37,064 nt of DNA from Jiangellaceae bacterium (GTDB taxonomy: Bacteria > Actinomycetota > Actinomycetes > Jiangellales > Jiangellaceae). Of this stretch, positions 10,714 to 20,185 are shown one piece after another. Position numbers and translations under genes: made by a program. Position 1 is the first letter of the stretch. Every line of letters begins with the position of its first letter. The notes below the pieces were generated by a model that saw nothing but the letters and a program-made list of their open reading frames with translations, did no database searches and had not been told where the DNA came from. Location: assembly GCA_014534205.1 (NCBI GenBank), contig JACVRX010000003.1, positions 1 to 37,064 of the forward strand, read 5' to 3'.

Positions 10714-11808
10714 GTGACCGCCGAGCGCCTGGCCCGCGCCCAAGCCGCCGCCCAGCAGGCGGGCTTCGATGCCCTGCTGATCACTCCTGGCGCCGACCTG
10801 CGCTACCTGACGGGGTACCAGGCGTTGCCGCTGGAACGGCTCACCTGCCTGGTGCTGCCGGCAACTGATGACTCCAGACTCCTGGTGCCCGAGCTGGAAC
10901 GGCCGGCGGCGGAAGCGTCGCTTGCGCGTGCACACGGGATCGAGATCGTCGGCTGGCCGGAAACCGCCGACCCGATTGCCTTGGTGGCTGACATGCTGCC
11001 GAAGGCCGGTCGGGTGGCTCTGGACGATCACATGTGGGCGGAGAAGGTGCTGCGCTTCCGGGCGGCCATGCCGGATGCCGAACAGCTGCTCGCCGGGCCG
11101 GTGCTGCGCGAGCTGCGCATGCGGAAGTCGCCGAAAGAGGTGGCAGCGCTCCGGGAGGCTGGCGTCGCGATCGACCGCGTGCACGCCCGGATGGGGGAGT
11201 GGCTCGCAACGGGGCGCACCGAGCGGGAGGTCCGTCGCGACATTGGCAATGCCATCGTCGACGAAGGTCACGTACGCGTGGACTTCGTCATCGTCGCGTC
11301 CGGACCGAACGCGGCCAGCCCGCACCACGAGGCCGCGGGGCGGGCGATCGAGTCGGGCGACCCGGTCGTCGTCGACATCGGTGGAACGACGGAGGCGGGG
11401 TACTGCTCCGACGAGGCCCGCACGTACGTCGTTGGTGAACCGGCGGACGAGTTCACCGTCCACTACGGGGCGCTGCGACAGGCGCAGGACGCCGCAGTGC
11501 AGCACGTGCGGCCTGGAGTCACGGCCGAATCAGTCGATGCCGTCGCTCGAGAGGGGTTGACCGCGGCCGGCCTGGGGGAGTACTTCGTGCACCGGACCGG
11601 ACACGGCATCGGCCTGGAGACGCACGAGGAGCCGTACATCGTCGCCGGTAACGACCGTGTGCTCGAGCCCGGAATGACGTTCTCCGTCGAGCCGGGCTTC
11701 TACCTCCCCGGCCGGTACGGCGCCCGCATCGAGGACATCGTGGTCGTCTCCGAGGATGGCGTGGAGCGGCTCAACGTGCGCCCACGGGAGCTGGCGATCC
11801 TGCGTTGA
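10714..11808 (+). CDS. M24 family metallopeptidase (Xaa-Pro aminopeptidase-like)
   Basis: DIGGTTEAGYCSDEARTYVVG, HRTGHGIGLETHEEPYI, EPGFYLPGRYGARIEDIVVV metal-ligand motifs. Confidence 0.93.
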   Translation: MTAERLARAQAAAQQAGFDALLITPGADLRYLTGYQALPLERLTCLVLPATDDSRLLVPELERPAAEASLARAHGIEIVGWPETADPIALVADMLPKAGRVALDDHMWAEKVLRFRAAMPDAEQLLAGPVLRELRMRKSPKEVAALREAGVAIDRVHARMGEWLATGRTEREVRRDIGNAIVDEGHVRVDFVIVASGPNAASPHHEAAGRAIESGDPVVVDIGGTTEAGYCSDEARTYVVGEPADEFTVHYGALRQAQDAAVQHVRPGVTAESVDAVAREGLTAAGLGEYFVHRTGHGIGLETHEEPYIVAGNDRVLEPGMTFSVEPGFYLPGRYGARIEDIVVVSEDGVERLNVRPRELAILR

Positions 11809-11871
11809 TCACGGCGGATGGCTGGGTGTGGAGTTCCACTGTCACCATGTCGCAGTGGTCAGCGGTTGGAG

Positions 11872-12915
11872 TCAGCCGACGAGGGCATCCACCGCGAGGT
11901 CGACGTCGGACTCGGTGGTGTAGAGGTGGAACGACGCCCGCAGCCGGCCGCCGCGAACGGCCGCCCGCACGCCGCTGGCGGCCAGCCGCTCCTCGGCTCC
12001 GGGGATGTCGAGCGAGACGATTGCTGAGTTGCCCGGCGGCAAACCCAGACCTGCCCGGAACCGGTTGGCGAGGCCGACGTCGTGTGCGTGGATGGCGTCG
12101 ATGCCCACCTGCTCGATGAGCTCCAGGGCCGGCGCCGTGCCGACCCAGTTGAACCAGGCGGGAGAGATGTCCAGCCGCCGGGCGTCGGACGCGAGGCGCA
12201 GTGGCGGCCCGTAGTACGAGCTGTGCGGGTCCTCGCCGGCCCACCAGCCGGCCTGCGCGGGGACGATGCGCTCGCGTAACTGCGGCGTCGTGACCAGAAA
12301 CGCCGTCCCGCGCGGTGACAGCAGCCACTTGTAGGCACCGCAGACCAGCGCGTCGACGCGTGCGGCCTCCACCGGCAGCCAGCCGCACGCCTGCGTCGCG
12401 TCCACCACCGTGGTGGCGCGGACCTCGGCCGCCGCCGCGACGATCGCGTCCAGGTCGGCCACGACGCCAGATGCCGATTGCACCAGGCTGAACGCCACCA
12501 CGTCGGTCCAAGCGTCGATCGAATCAGCCAGCCGCTTCGCAGGCACCGTACGAACGCTTATCCGGGGCTGCTGGATCAGCCACGGAAACAGGTTCGATGT
12601 GAACTCCTCCTCCGGGACGAGGACCCGGGCACCATCCGGGAGCGAGGCGGCGACCAGCCCGAGCAACTGCGACACCTGCGCGCCGGTGCTCACGTCGGAC
12701 GCCGGGACGCCGACCAGCCGGGCGAACGCCTCGCCGGCGCGGATCGTCTCCTCCCCCCACGGCCGCCAATAGCCGCGCCCGGTCCGCCACGTGCCAAGCG
12801 CGTCCTGCAACGCCTGCCACGCGGGCAGAGGTGGCAGGCCGTACGTCGCGGTGTCCAGCCAGCCAGGGGCGGGATCGAAGAGCGTCCGCGCCTTCGCGAT
12901 CTCCATCCCCGTCAT
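11872..12915 (-). CDS. Class V PLP-dependent aminotransferase / cysteine-desulfurase-like
   Basis: VVDATQACGWLPVEAARVDALVCGAYKWLLSPRGTAFL (PLP Lys region), WFNWVGTAPALELIEQVG. Confidence 0.87.
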   Translation of the reverse strand: MTGMEIAKARTLFDPAPGWLDTATYGLPPLPAWQALQDALGTWRTGRGYWRPWGEETIRAGEAFARLVGVPASDVSTGAQVSQLLGLVAASLPDGARVLVPEEEFTSNLFPWLIQQPRISVRTVPAKRLADSIDAWTDVVAFSLVQSASGVVADLDAIVAAAAEVRATTVVDATQACGWLPVEAARVDALVCGAYKWLLSPRGTAFLVTTPQLRERIVPAQAGWWAGEDPHSSYYGPPLRLASDARRLDISPAWFNWVGTAPALELIEQVGIDAIHAHDVGLANRFRAGLGLPPGNSAIVSLDIPGAEERLAASGVRAAVRGGRLRASFHLYTTESDVDLAVDALVG

Positions 12916-12935
12916 GCTGCCATTAGGGTTCAGCC

Positions 12936-13409
12936 GTGGAGGAGATCGACCGGCAGATCGTCGATCTGCTCGCCCGCGACGGCCGGCTGAGTTATACCGA
13001 CCTGGCCAAGGCCACTGGCCTGTCCACGTCGGCGGTGCACCAGCGCGTCCGCCGGCTCGAGCAGCGCGGCATCATCCGCGGCTACGCGGCGGTGCTCGAC
13101 TACGACGCGATGGGGCTGCCGCTGACCGCGTTCGTCTCCATCACGCCGATCAACCCGGGAGACCCGGACGACGCGCCGGAGCGGCTGGCGAAGATCCCGG
13201 AGATCGAGGCGTGCCATTCGGTCGCCGGAGCGGAGAGCCACATCCTGAAGGTCCGGGTGGCCAGCCCCAGCGACCTGGAAGACCTGCTGGGTCGCATCCG
13301 AGCGGCAGCCAACGTCTCCACGCGTACGACCGTGGTGCTCTCCACACCGTTCGAGGCGCGGCCGCCCGCGGACAGCGAGTCGGTCGGAAGCGATGTCCGC
13401 GGCGGCTGA
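12936..13409 (+). CDS. Lrp/AsnC family regulator, resembling mycobacterial LrpA (Rv3291c)
   Basis: EEIDRQIVDLLARDGRLSYTDLAKATGLSTSAVHQRVRRLEQRGIIRGYAAVLD...AFVSITPINPGDPDDAPERL; located in the lat locus. Confidence 0.93.
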   Translation: MEEIDRQIVDLLARDGRLSYTDLAKATGLSTSAVHQRVRRLEQRGIIRGYAAVLDYDAMGLPLTAFVSITPINPGDPDDAPERLAKIPEIEACHSVAGAESHILKVRVASPSDLEDLLGRIRAAANVSTRTTVVLSTPFEARPPADSESVGSDVRGG

Positions 13410-13716
13410 GCAGGTGTGGGCGAGCATTGCCGCCACCGAGCTCGCCCGACCGCACGTGGCGACCGGCACCGGATTCGGCAAGACTCCGGGGCTGCGTATC
13501 TCGGGCAAGATCTACACGATGTTCATGCACGGAGAGCTGGTCCTGAAGCTGCCGAAGGGCCGCGTCGACGAGCTGATCGCATCCGGTGCCGGGAAGCGGC
13601 TCGACACGGGTCGCGGGCGGCTGATGAAGGAATGGGTGGTGCTGGGTCCCCGAACCATGCTGGAGTGGCCGGCACTGGTCGACGATGCCCGCGCTTTCGT
13701 CAGTTCCCAATTCTGA
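13393..13716 (+). CDS. Small TfoX-N/MmcQ-like hypothetical protein
   Basis: MSAAAEQVWASIAATELARPHVATGTGFGKTPGLRISGKIYTMFMHGELVLKLPKGRVDELIASGAGKRLDTGRGRLMKEWVVL...; start overlaps the lrp 3' end. Confidence 0.75.
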   Translation: MSAAAEQVWASIAATELARPHVATGTGFGKTPGLRISGKIYTMFMHGELVLKLPKGRVDELIASGAGKRLDTGRGRLMKEWVVLGPRTMLEWPALVDDARAFVSSQF

Positions 13717-13868
13717 TCCTCCTCTCTCGCTCGGTCTGCTTGCTGGTGCCGAAGCCGTTGAAGAAACTCCGATCAAGCTGCCACTCCCGCCGGTCAACGG
13801 ACTGCACCGGATGCCGCGGAGCAGGTCCCGCCATGACCGCGATTGTGCGTTGCGACGAGGAGGCCGGG

Positions 13869-15038
13869 TCAGCCGCCGAAGGCAGAGATCCCGGTGAGCG
13901 CCTGCCCGATCACCAGCTGGTGCACCTCGGAGGTGCCCTCGTAGGTGAGGACCGACTCCAGGTTGCTGGCGTGCCGCAACACCGAGTACTCCAACGTGAT
14001 CCCGCTGGCGGCGAGAATCGTGCGGCAGGTACGGGCGATCTCCAGCGCCTCCCGGACGTTGTTGAGCTTGCCCAGGCTCACTTGCTCCGGCCGTAGCCGG
14101 CCCTCGTCCTTCAGCCGGCCCAGGTGCATCGCGAGCAGGAAGCCCTTCTGCAGCTCCAACGTCATGTCGGCGAGCTTCGCCTGGGTGAGCTGGAAGGACG
14201 CCAGCGGCCGGTCGAACACTTCCCGGTCGGCCGCGTAGGACAGCGCCGTTTCCAGGCAGTCCCGGGCGGCGCCGAGCGAACCGAACACGATGCCGAAGCG
14301 AGCCTCGTTCAGGCACGAGAGCGGGCCGCGCAGCCCGGTGGCCTCGGGCAGCACCGCGTCGGCCGGCAGCCGCACCCCCTCGAGCACCAGCTCGCTGGTC
14401 ACCGATGCGCGCAGCGAGAGCTTCTTGCCGATCTTCGGCGCAGAGAAACCCGGCGTGTCGGTGGGCACCAGGAAGCCGCGGATCCCGTCGTCGGTGCGCG
14501 CCCACACGACCGCAACGTCGGCGACCGAGCCGTTGGTGATCCACATCTTGGTGCCGTCGAGTACCCAGTCACTGCCGTCGCGCCGTGCCCGGGTACGCAT
14601 GCCGGCCGGGTTTGAGCCGAAGTCCGCCTCGGTGAGTCCGAAACAACCGATGACCTCGCCCGCCGCCATGCCGGGCAGCCAGCGCTGCTTCTGCTCCTCG
14701 GAGCCGAACTTCCAGATGGCGAACATGGCGAGCGAGCCCTGTACCGACACCAGGCTGCGCACGCCGGAGTCGGCCGCCTCCAGCTCCATGCAGGCGAGGC
14801 CGTACGAGACGGCGTTCGTGCCTGCGCAGCCGTACCCCGTGAGGTGCATACCGAGCAGCCCCAGCTTGCCGGCGTCCACGGCGAGCGACAGCGGGATCTC
14901 GCCGGCCTCGTACCAGTCGGCGATGTATGGGTGGACCTTCTCCGCGGCGAACCGGCGCACGGTCTCCTGGATCGCCTGCTCCTCTTCGGAGAGCAGGTGG
15001 TCGACGGCGAGCAGCTGCAGCGGTCCGGTACCGGTCAT
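13869..15038 (-). CDS. Acyl-CoA dehydrogenase, glutaryl-CoA dehydrogenase-like
   Basis: YGCAGTNAVSYGLACMELEAADSG, KLSLRASVTSELVLEGV, YEGTSEVHQLVIGQALTGISAF resemble GCDH rather than generic ACADs. The start overlaps the E1 stop (ATGA). Confidence 0.9.
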   Translation of the reverse strand: MTGTGPLQLLAVDHLLSEEEQAIQETVRRFAAEKVHPYIADWYEAGEIPLSLAVDAGKLGLLGMHLTGYGCAGTNAVSYGLACMELEAADSGVRSLVSVQGSLAMFAIWKFGSEEQKQRWLPGMAAGEVIGCFGLTEADFGSNPAGMRTRARRDGSDWVLDGTKMWITNGSVADVAVVWARTDDGIRGFLVPTDTPGFSAPKIGKKLSLRASVTSELVLEGVRLPADAVLPEATGLRGPLSCLNEARFGIVFGSLGAARDCLETALSYAADREVFDRPLASFQLTQAKLADMTLELQKGFLLAMHLGRLKDEGRLRPEQVSLGKLNNVREALEIARTCRTILAASGITLEYSVLRHASNLESVLTYEGTSEVHQLVIGQALTGISAFGG

Positions 15039-17239
15039 CGACTATCTCCTTCGACGAGCCGCACCGCGGCGGCTTCGATCTCGTCCTCGCCGAGCAGCAC
15101 ATGAAACGCCGCTGGGCCGAGCGGGACGAAGCTGTCCGCGCTGGTGACCCTGCCCATCGTTCCAGTGAACTGCGCGTCGAGGAGTGCCGTCAGCACGGCC
15201 TCGGAAACGCCACCGCTGCGCCGGGTCTCGTCCACCACCAACACCCGACCGGTCGCAGCCGCCGCGCGGAGCATGTCGTCGACCGGCAGCGGCGCCAGCC
15301 AGCGCAGGTCGAGCACCCGGGCCGCGATGCCGCGTGCCGACAACCGCCGCGCCACCCGCAAGCTCATGGGCACGCCGTTGCCGAAGCTCACCAGCGTGAT
15401 GTCGGCGCCCTCGCCATACGTCCGCGCACGCCCGATCGGCACGTGCGCCTGTTCCCACTGCTCCGGCGGCACGTAGCCGTCCAGCCAGCCGCTGTCGCCG
15501 GGCTGGTGCAGGTCGCGGGCGTGGTAGAGCGCGATCGGCTCGAGGACCACGCTGACCGTGCCGTCCACCGCCGCAGCGGCAATACAGGTCCGCAGCATCG
15601 CCGCGGCGTCCGCTCCGCGCGCCGGGCAGGCGACGACCAGCCCAGGGATGTCCCGCAGCACGCCCACCGCGTTGTCGTTGTGGAAGTGCCCACCGAAACC
15701 GCGCTGGTACCCGAGCCCGGCGATCCGGATGACCATCGGGTTGCGGTATGCGCCCTGCGAGAAGAACCGCAACGTCGCAGCCTCGCCGCGCAGCTGGTCC
15801 TCCGCATTGTGCAGGTACGCGAGGTATTGGATCTCCGGCACCGGCAGCAGCCCGGCCAGGCCCGCGCCCAGTGCCAGGCCGAGGATCGACTGCTCGTCCA
15901 GCAACGTGTCGAACACCCGGCCGGCTCCGAACCGGCGAGCCAAGCCGCGGGTCACCCCATAGACGCCGCCCTTGCGCCCGACGTCCTCGCCGAAGACCAG
16001 CACCCGCGAGTCGGCGCTGAGCGCGTCGGCCAATGCGGCGTTGATCGAGCCGGCCAGCGTCAGCGGCTCGTGTTCGTCCGGCTTGACGGTCCGGCCGGCC
16101 GCCGCCACCGACGCCGCGACTGCGTCGGGCCGGTGGGGAGCGAGCGGCGCCATCACGGCAGCTGCAGAGTCAAGCCGGGGCGGGTCCGACAGGTCGGCTG
16201 CGGTTCGCTCGACCTCGGCCGCGGCGGCGTCATAACGTTCCAGCACCTCCGCGGAACCGACCACACCGGCCGAGACGAGCGCGGTCGCGGTGCCGAGCAT
16301 CGGGTCGCGCGCGTAGTCGGCCTCGATCTCCGACGGCGTGCGATACGCGATCTCTGCGTCGCTCCCGGCGTGGCCGAGAAACCGGACGGTCCGCAAGTGC
16401 AGGAACGCCGGCCGACGGGTCTCCCGCACGTGCTGGGCCGCAGCCAGCGCGGCGTCGTACACACCGGGGAGGTCGAACCCGTCCGCCTGCGAGTAGCGCA
16501 GCCCCGGCTGCGCGCCGTAGGCACGTTCGATCCAGCCGGGCGGGGTGCGCACCGAGATGCCCCAGCCGTTGTCCTCGCAGACAAACAGCACCGGGACGGG
16601 AAGGTGCTGGTACACCGTGTGCAGCGCAGTGTTGATGGCGCCTGCGGCGGTCGAATGGTTCACCGAAGCGTCGCCGAACGAGCAGACGACGACGGCGTCG
16701 TCCGGCCACGGCGTCAGGACGCCGAGCTTGCCGGCACGGTGCAACGCGACCGCGAGCCCGACAGCGCGCGGCAAGTGCGAGGCGATCGTGGACGTCTGCG
16801 GGATCACCGACAACTCGGCGTTACCGAACACTTTGTGCCGCCCGCCGGCGATGGGCTCGTCGGCCGCCGCCAGCAGCCCCTGCAGCACGTCGCGCACCGG
16901 CGTCGCTCCGGCGACCTGCGTCCCCCGGACCTGGTAGAACGCCCCGGACCGGTAGTGCAGCAGCGCCGGGTCGGTAGGCCGCAACGCGCTGGCGACCGCC
17001 GCGTTGCTCTCGTGGCCGGCCGAGCCGATGGTGTAGAAGCCGCGGCCCTCAGCCTGCAACTGGCGTGCGAGGAAGTCGAGCTGCCGACTGGTCGCCTGGG
17101 CGTCGAACAGCGCCAGCGCGGTCTGGCCGGTCAGCGCGCTGCCCGGCCGGATCGGCTCACCGGTCGAGAGCGGCGGCATCCCGGCCGGCCGCAACCGGGC
17201 CACGGCGGCCCGGAACGCCGCGTCGAGCGGGTGGTTCAC
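15035..17239 (-). CDS. 2-oxoacid dehydrogenase E1, alpha and beta domains fused (branched-chain-type, TPP-dependent)
   Basis: N-terminal alpha module (GSAGHESNAAVASAL, GDASVNHSTAAGAINTALH...CEDNGWGIS) and C-terminal beta module (VFGEDVGRKGGVYGVTRGL, GRVLVVDETRRSGGVSEAV). GTG 17239 overlaps the upstream ALDH stop (GTGA). Confidence 0.9.
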   Translation of the reverse strand: MNHPLDAAFRAAVARLRPAGMPPLSTGEPIRPGSALTGQTALALFDAQATSRQLDFLARQLQAEGRGFYTIGSAGHESNAAVASALRPTDPALLHYRSGAFYQVRGTQVAGATPVRDVLQGLLAAADEPIAGGRHKVFGNAELSVIPQTSTIASHLPRAVGLAVALHRAGKLGVLTPWPDDAVVVCSFGDASVNHSTAAGAINTALHTVYQHLPVPVLFVCEDNGWGISVRTPPGWIERAYGAQPGLRYSQADGFDLPGVYDAALAAAQHVRETRRPAFLHLRTVRFLGHAGSDAEIAYRTPSEIEADYARDPMLGTATALVSAGVVGSAEVLERYDAAAAEVERTAADLSDPPRLDSAAAVMAPLAPHRPDAVAASVAAAGRTVKPDEHEPLTLAGSINAALADALSADSRVLVFGEDVGRKGGVYGVTRGLARRFGAGRVFDTLLDEQSILGLALGAGLAGLLPVPEIQYLAYLHNAEDQLRGEAATLRFFSQGAYRNPMVIRIAGLGYQRGFGGHFHNDNAVGVLRDIPGLVVACPARGADAAAMLRTCIAAAAVDGTVSVVLEPIALYHARDLHQPGDSGWLDGYVPPEQWEQAHVPIGRARTYGEGADITLVSFGNGVPMSLRVARRLSARGIAARVLDLRWLAPLPVDDMLRAAAATGRVLVVDETRRSGGVSEAVLTALLDAQFTGTMGRVTSADSFVPLGPAAFHVLLGEDEIEAAAVRLVEGDSR

Positions 17240-18777
17240 CAGGCCAACCGGAGGTCCCGATCGGGCTCGAGCTCCACGACGTCCATCTGCGCCTTCTGCA
17301 GCCGGCCGGAGTAGTCCCAGTTCATCGCCTGCCACCGGGTGAACTGCTCCAGCACCCACATGCCGGACTGGCGCGAGCCGTTGCCGGACTTGCCGTTGCC
17401 GCCGAACGGCAGGTGCGCTTCGGCGCCGGAGGTGGAGTTGTTGACGCTCACCATGCCGGCGGAGATGCCGCGGCGGAAGGCGAAGGCTTCCTTGGGGTCG
17501 GTGGTGTAGATCGACGACGACAGCCCGTATCCCGGGGAGTTGGCCAGCCCGATCGCCTCTGCCAGCGTCGAGTACGCGGTGACGCCAACGATGGGCCCGA
17601 AGGTCTCCTCCTCGAAGATCGCGTCGCCCGGGCGGACGCCGTCCACGATCACCGGGTGGTAGTACAGCCCGGCCGTGGGGTCGCCGGCAAAGCCGGGACG
17701 CACGTTGTCCGGGCCGATCCGGCCGGTGGAGCCGTACACGGTGTGGTGCGGCTGGATCCAGCCGAGGTACTCCTCGAACCGGGTGGCGAACTTCTCGTCC
17801 AGCAGCGGGCCCATGAGCACCTCGCCGGACGGGTCGCCTACCGCGGCAGCATCGACGGCCTTGGTGAACCGGGCGAGGAACTCGTCGTGGACGGACTCGT
17901 GGACGATGATCGTGCCGAGCGACGTGCAGCGCTGCCCAGCCGTGCCGAAACCGGAGAACAGCGCGCCCTCGACGGCGAGATCGAGGTCGGCGCTCGGCGT
18001 GACGACGAGCGGGTTCTTGCCGCCGAGCTCCAGGCAGGCGGTCTGCAGACGCCGCCCGGTGAGCTCGCCGATCTTGCTGCCCACGGCGGACGAGCCGGTG
18101 AAGCCGACCTTGTCCACGTCGCCGTCCTCCAGGGCCGCCGAGAGCCCGGCGAAGGTCTGCTCACCGTCGGCGTGCACGACGTTGAACACGCCGTCGGGCA
18201 GTCCGCCGCCGCGTACGAACAGCTCGTGCAACGCCGCGCCGCAGGCGGAGGAGTACTCCGCAGGCTTCCAGACGACGGTGTTGCCGCACAGCAGCGCCGG
18301 AACCAGGTACCAGGACGGCACGGCGACGGGGAAGTTACCGGCGGTGATGACGGCGACCGTGCCGACCGGGCTGCGGAAAGTGAACAACTGCTTGTCCGGC
18401 ATCTCGCTCGGCACCGTCTGGCCGTAGAGACGCCGTCCCTCGCCGAGGAAGAAGTCGCAGGTGTCGACTACTTCGCGCACCTCGCCGAGCGCCTCGCCGA
18501 ACGGCTTGCCGATCTCCCTGGTGACCAGCCGGGCGAGTGCCTCGGCGTTCTCCTCCACCGCGCGGCCGATATGCGCGATGGCCCGGCCGCGTACTGGGGC
18601 GGGAACGTCGGCCCACGCCGGCTGGGCGCGTTTCGCGCTGGCCGCGGCGGCGGCGAACGTCGCTGAGTCGGCGAGTACGACGTCCGCGACGGCGTCGGCA
18701 AGGCGGGCCGGGTTCTTGCTCTGCATCGTCCGCCCGGCGTCGACGGGCTTGCCGTCGATGATCGAGGTGATGTTCAT
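17236..18777 (-). CDS. NAD(P)+-dependent aldehyde dehydrogenase, antiquitin/ALDH7-like (candidate alpha-aminoadipate semialdehyde / piperideine-6-carboxylate dehydrogenase)
   Basis: EVREVVDTCDFFLGEGR, FTGSSAVGSKIGE, LELGGKNPLVV, FGTAGQRCTS, VNNSTSGAEAHLPFGGNGKSGNGSRQSG, MNWDYSGRLQKAQMD. Confidence 0.88.
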   Translation of the reverse strand: MNITSIIDGKPVDAGRTMQSKNPARLADAVADVVLADSATFAAAAASAKRAQPAWADVPAPVRGRAIAHIGRAVEENAEALARLVTREIGKPFGEALGEVREVVDTCDFFLGEGRRLYGQTVPSEMPDKQLFTFRSPVGTVAVITAGNFPVAVPSWYLVPALLCGNTVVWKPAEYSSACGAALHELFVRGGGLPDGVFNVVHADGEQTFAGLSAALEDGDVDKVGFTGSSAVGSKIGELTGRRLQTACLELGGKNPLVVTPSADLDLAVEGALFSGFGTAGQRCTSLGTIIVHESVHDEFLARFTKAVDAAAVGDPSGEVLMGPLLDEKFATRFEEYLGWIQPHHTVYGSTGRIGPDNVRPGFAGDPTAGLYYHPVIVDGVRPGDAIFEEETFGPIVGVTAYSTLAEAIGLANSPGYGLSSSIYTTDPKEAFAFRRGISAGMVSVNNSTSGAEAHLPFGGNGKSGNGSRQSGMWVLEQFTRWQAMNWDYSGRLQKAQMDVVELEPDRDLRLAW

Positions 18778-20123
18778 CGTGCTGCCTCCAGCCGCTCGAT
18801 CACGCGCCCCACGGCGGCAGCGGCGAGCTGCAGCTCCTCGACGGTGACCGACAGCGCCGGCCGGAACCGCACCGAGCGCTCGCCGCTGCCGAGGGCGAGC
18901 ACGTGTTCATCCTCGCGCAAGTAACGGAGGACAGTGTCCCGCGTGTCAGGGTCGGACAGGTCGAAGGCGATCATCAGGCCGCGGCCGCGGACGTTGCTGA
19001 GCAGGGTCGGGTGCGTCTGGGCCAGCTCCCGCAGGTCGGCCAGCAGGGTGTCGCCCTTCGGCCCGGCCTGCTCGATCAGACCCTCCCGCTCGACGATCTC
19101 CAGGATGCGCCGAGACCGCACCATGTCGGTGAGCCCGCCGCCCCAGGTCGAGTTGATCCGCCCGGGCACCATGAACACGTTGTCGGCGACCTCGTCCACC
19201 CGGCCGCCTGCCATCACGCCGCCGAGTTGGACCTTCTTGGAGAACGCGACGATGTCCGGCGAGAGGCCCAGCTGCTGGTATGCCCAGGGGGTCCCGGTGG
19301 TGCCGGCGCCGGACTGCACCTCGTCCACGATGAACAGCGCGTCGTGCTCGTCGGTGAGCTTCTGCATTGCCTGCAGGAATTCGGCGCGCAAGTGGTTGTC
19401 GCCGCCCTCGCCCTGGATCGGCTCGGCGATGAACGCGGCGATGTCGTGCGGGTACCGCGTGAACGCCTCCCGCGCCTGGGCCAGCGCCCTCTCTTCCGCG
19501 GCACGCACCTCGTCGAGGTCGACTGGGAATCGGACGGCCGGGACGTCGATGCGCGGCCAGTCGAACTTGGGATAGCGGTCGGTCTTCACCGGCTCGGTAT
19601 TGGTAAGCGACATCGTGTAGCCACTGCGGCCGTGGAACGCCCGGGTCAGGTGCATGACGCGGGTGCCGAGCTCGGCTGGCCGGCCGTGCGCTTCGTTGTG
19701 CCGGCTCTTCCAGTCGAACGCAGCCTTCAGCGCATTTTCCACCGCAAGTGCGCCGCCCTCGACGAAGAACAGGTGCGGCAGCCGTGGGTCGCCCAGCACT
19801 CGCTCGAACGTTTCGACGAACTCGGCGTAGTGGACGCTATAGATGTCGGAATTCGCCGGCTTGTTGGCCGCCACCTCGGCGAGCAGGGCCATGAAAGCCG
19901 GGTCGTCCACGATCCCCGGGTGGTTGCAGCCGAGCGGGGCCGACGCGAAGAACGTGTACATGTCCAGGTAGCGCTGGCCGTCGCGGGCGTCCACGACCCA
20001 GGAACCCCGGCTGGCGCGAGTGTCTAGCACCAGCTTGAACCCGTCGGTGAGCAGGTGCCGGCCGAGCACCCGGTGGACGTCCGCGGGTGCCACCCGGGTC
20101 CGGTCCGCAGTGATGGAGGTCAC
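18774..20123 (-). CDS. lat: L-lysine 6-aminotransferase; start placed at GTG 20123 behind gaaaggcgg (track start 20150)
   Basis: DMYTFFASAPLGCNHPGIVDDPAF, ANKPANSDIYSVHYAEFVETF, LPHLFFVEGGALAVENALKAAFDWKSRHNEAHG, FHGRSGYTMSLTNTEPVKTDRYPKFDWPRID closely resemble mycobacterial Lat. Confidence 0.94.
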   Translation of the reverse strand: MTSITADRTRVAPADVHRVLGRHLLTDGFKLVLDTRASRGSWVVDARDGQRYLDMYTFFASAPLGCNHPGIVDDPAFMALLAEVAANKPANSDIYSVHYAEFVETFERVLGDPRLPHLFFVEGGALAVENALKAAFDWKSRHNEAHGRPAELGTRVMHLTRAFHGRSGYTMSLTNTEPVKTDRYPKFDWPRIDVPAVRFPVDLDEVRAAEERALAQAREAFTRYPHDIAAFIAEPIQGEGGDNHLRAEFLQAMQKLTDEHDALFIVDEVQSGAGTTGTPWAYQQLGLSPDIVAFSKKVQLGGVMAGGRVDEVADNVFMVPGRINSTWGGGLTDMVRSRRILEIVEREGLIEQAGPKGDTLLADLRELAQTHPTLLSNVRGRGLMIAFDLSDPDTRDTVLRYLREDEHVLALGSGERSVRFRPALSVTVEELQLAAAAVGRVIERLEAAR

Positions 20124-20126
20124 GCG
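20110..20126. promoter_or_regulatory. Direct repeat A (gtgatggaggtcacgcg), possible Lrp-type operator half
   Basis: Near-identical (14/17) to repeat B at 20186-20202; overlaps the lat start. Confidence 0.4.
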
Positions 20127-20185
20127 TCGCCGCCTTTCTGTCGTGGTCACGGGCGGTAGCGCCCGGCAACACTGTGGGATTTCCC

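Noticed and set aside
14927-17314. 795-aa plus-strand ORF opposite the E1 gene
   Set aside because: Antisense to a clearly conserved E1; composition resembles a reverse-complement shadow (RRGQH-rich).
17065-18666. 533-aa plus-strand ORF opposite the ALDH gene
   Set aside because: Antisense shadow of a strongly conserved dehydrogenase, no recognisable domain.
18903-20027. 374-aa plus-strand ORF opposite lat
   Set aside because: Antisense shadow of lat, no recognisable domain.
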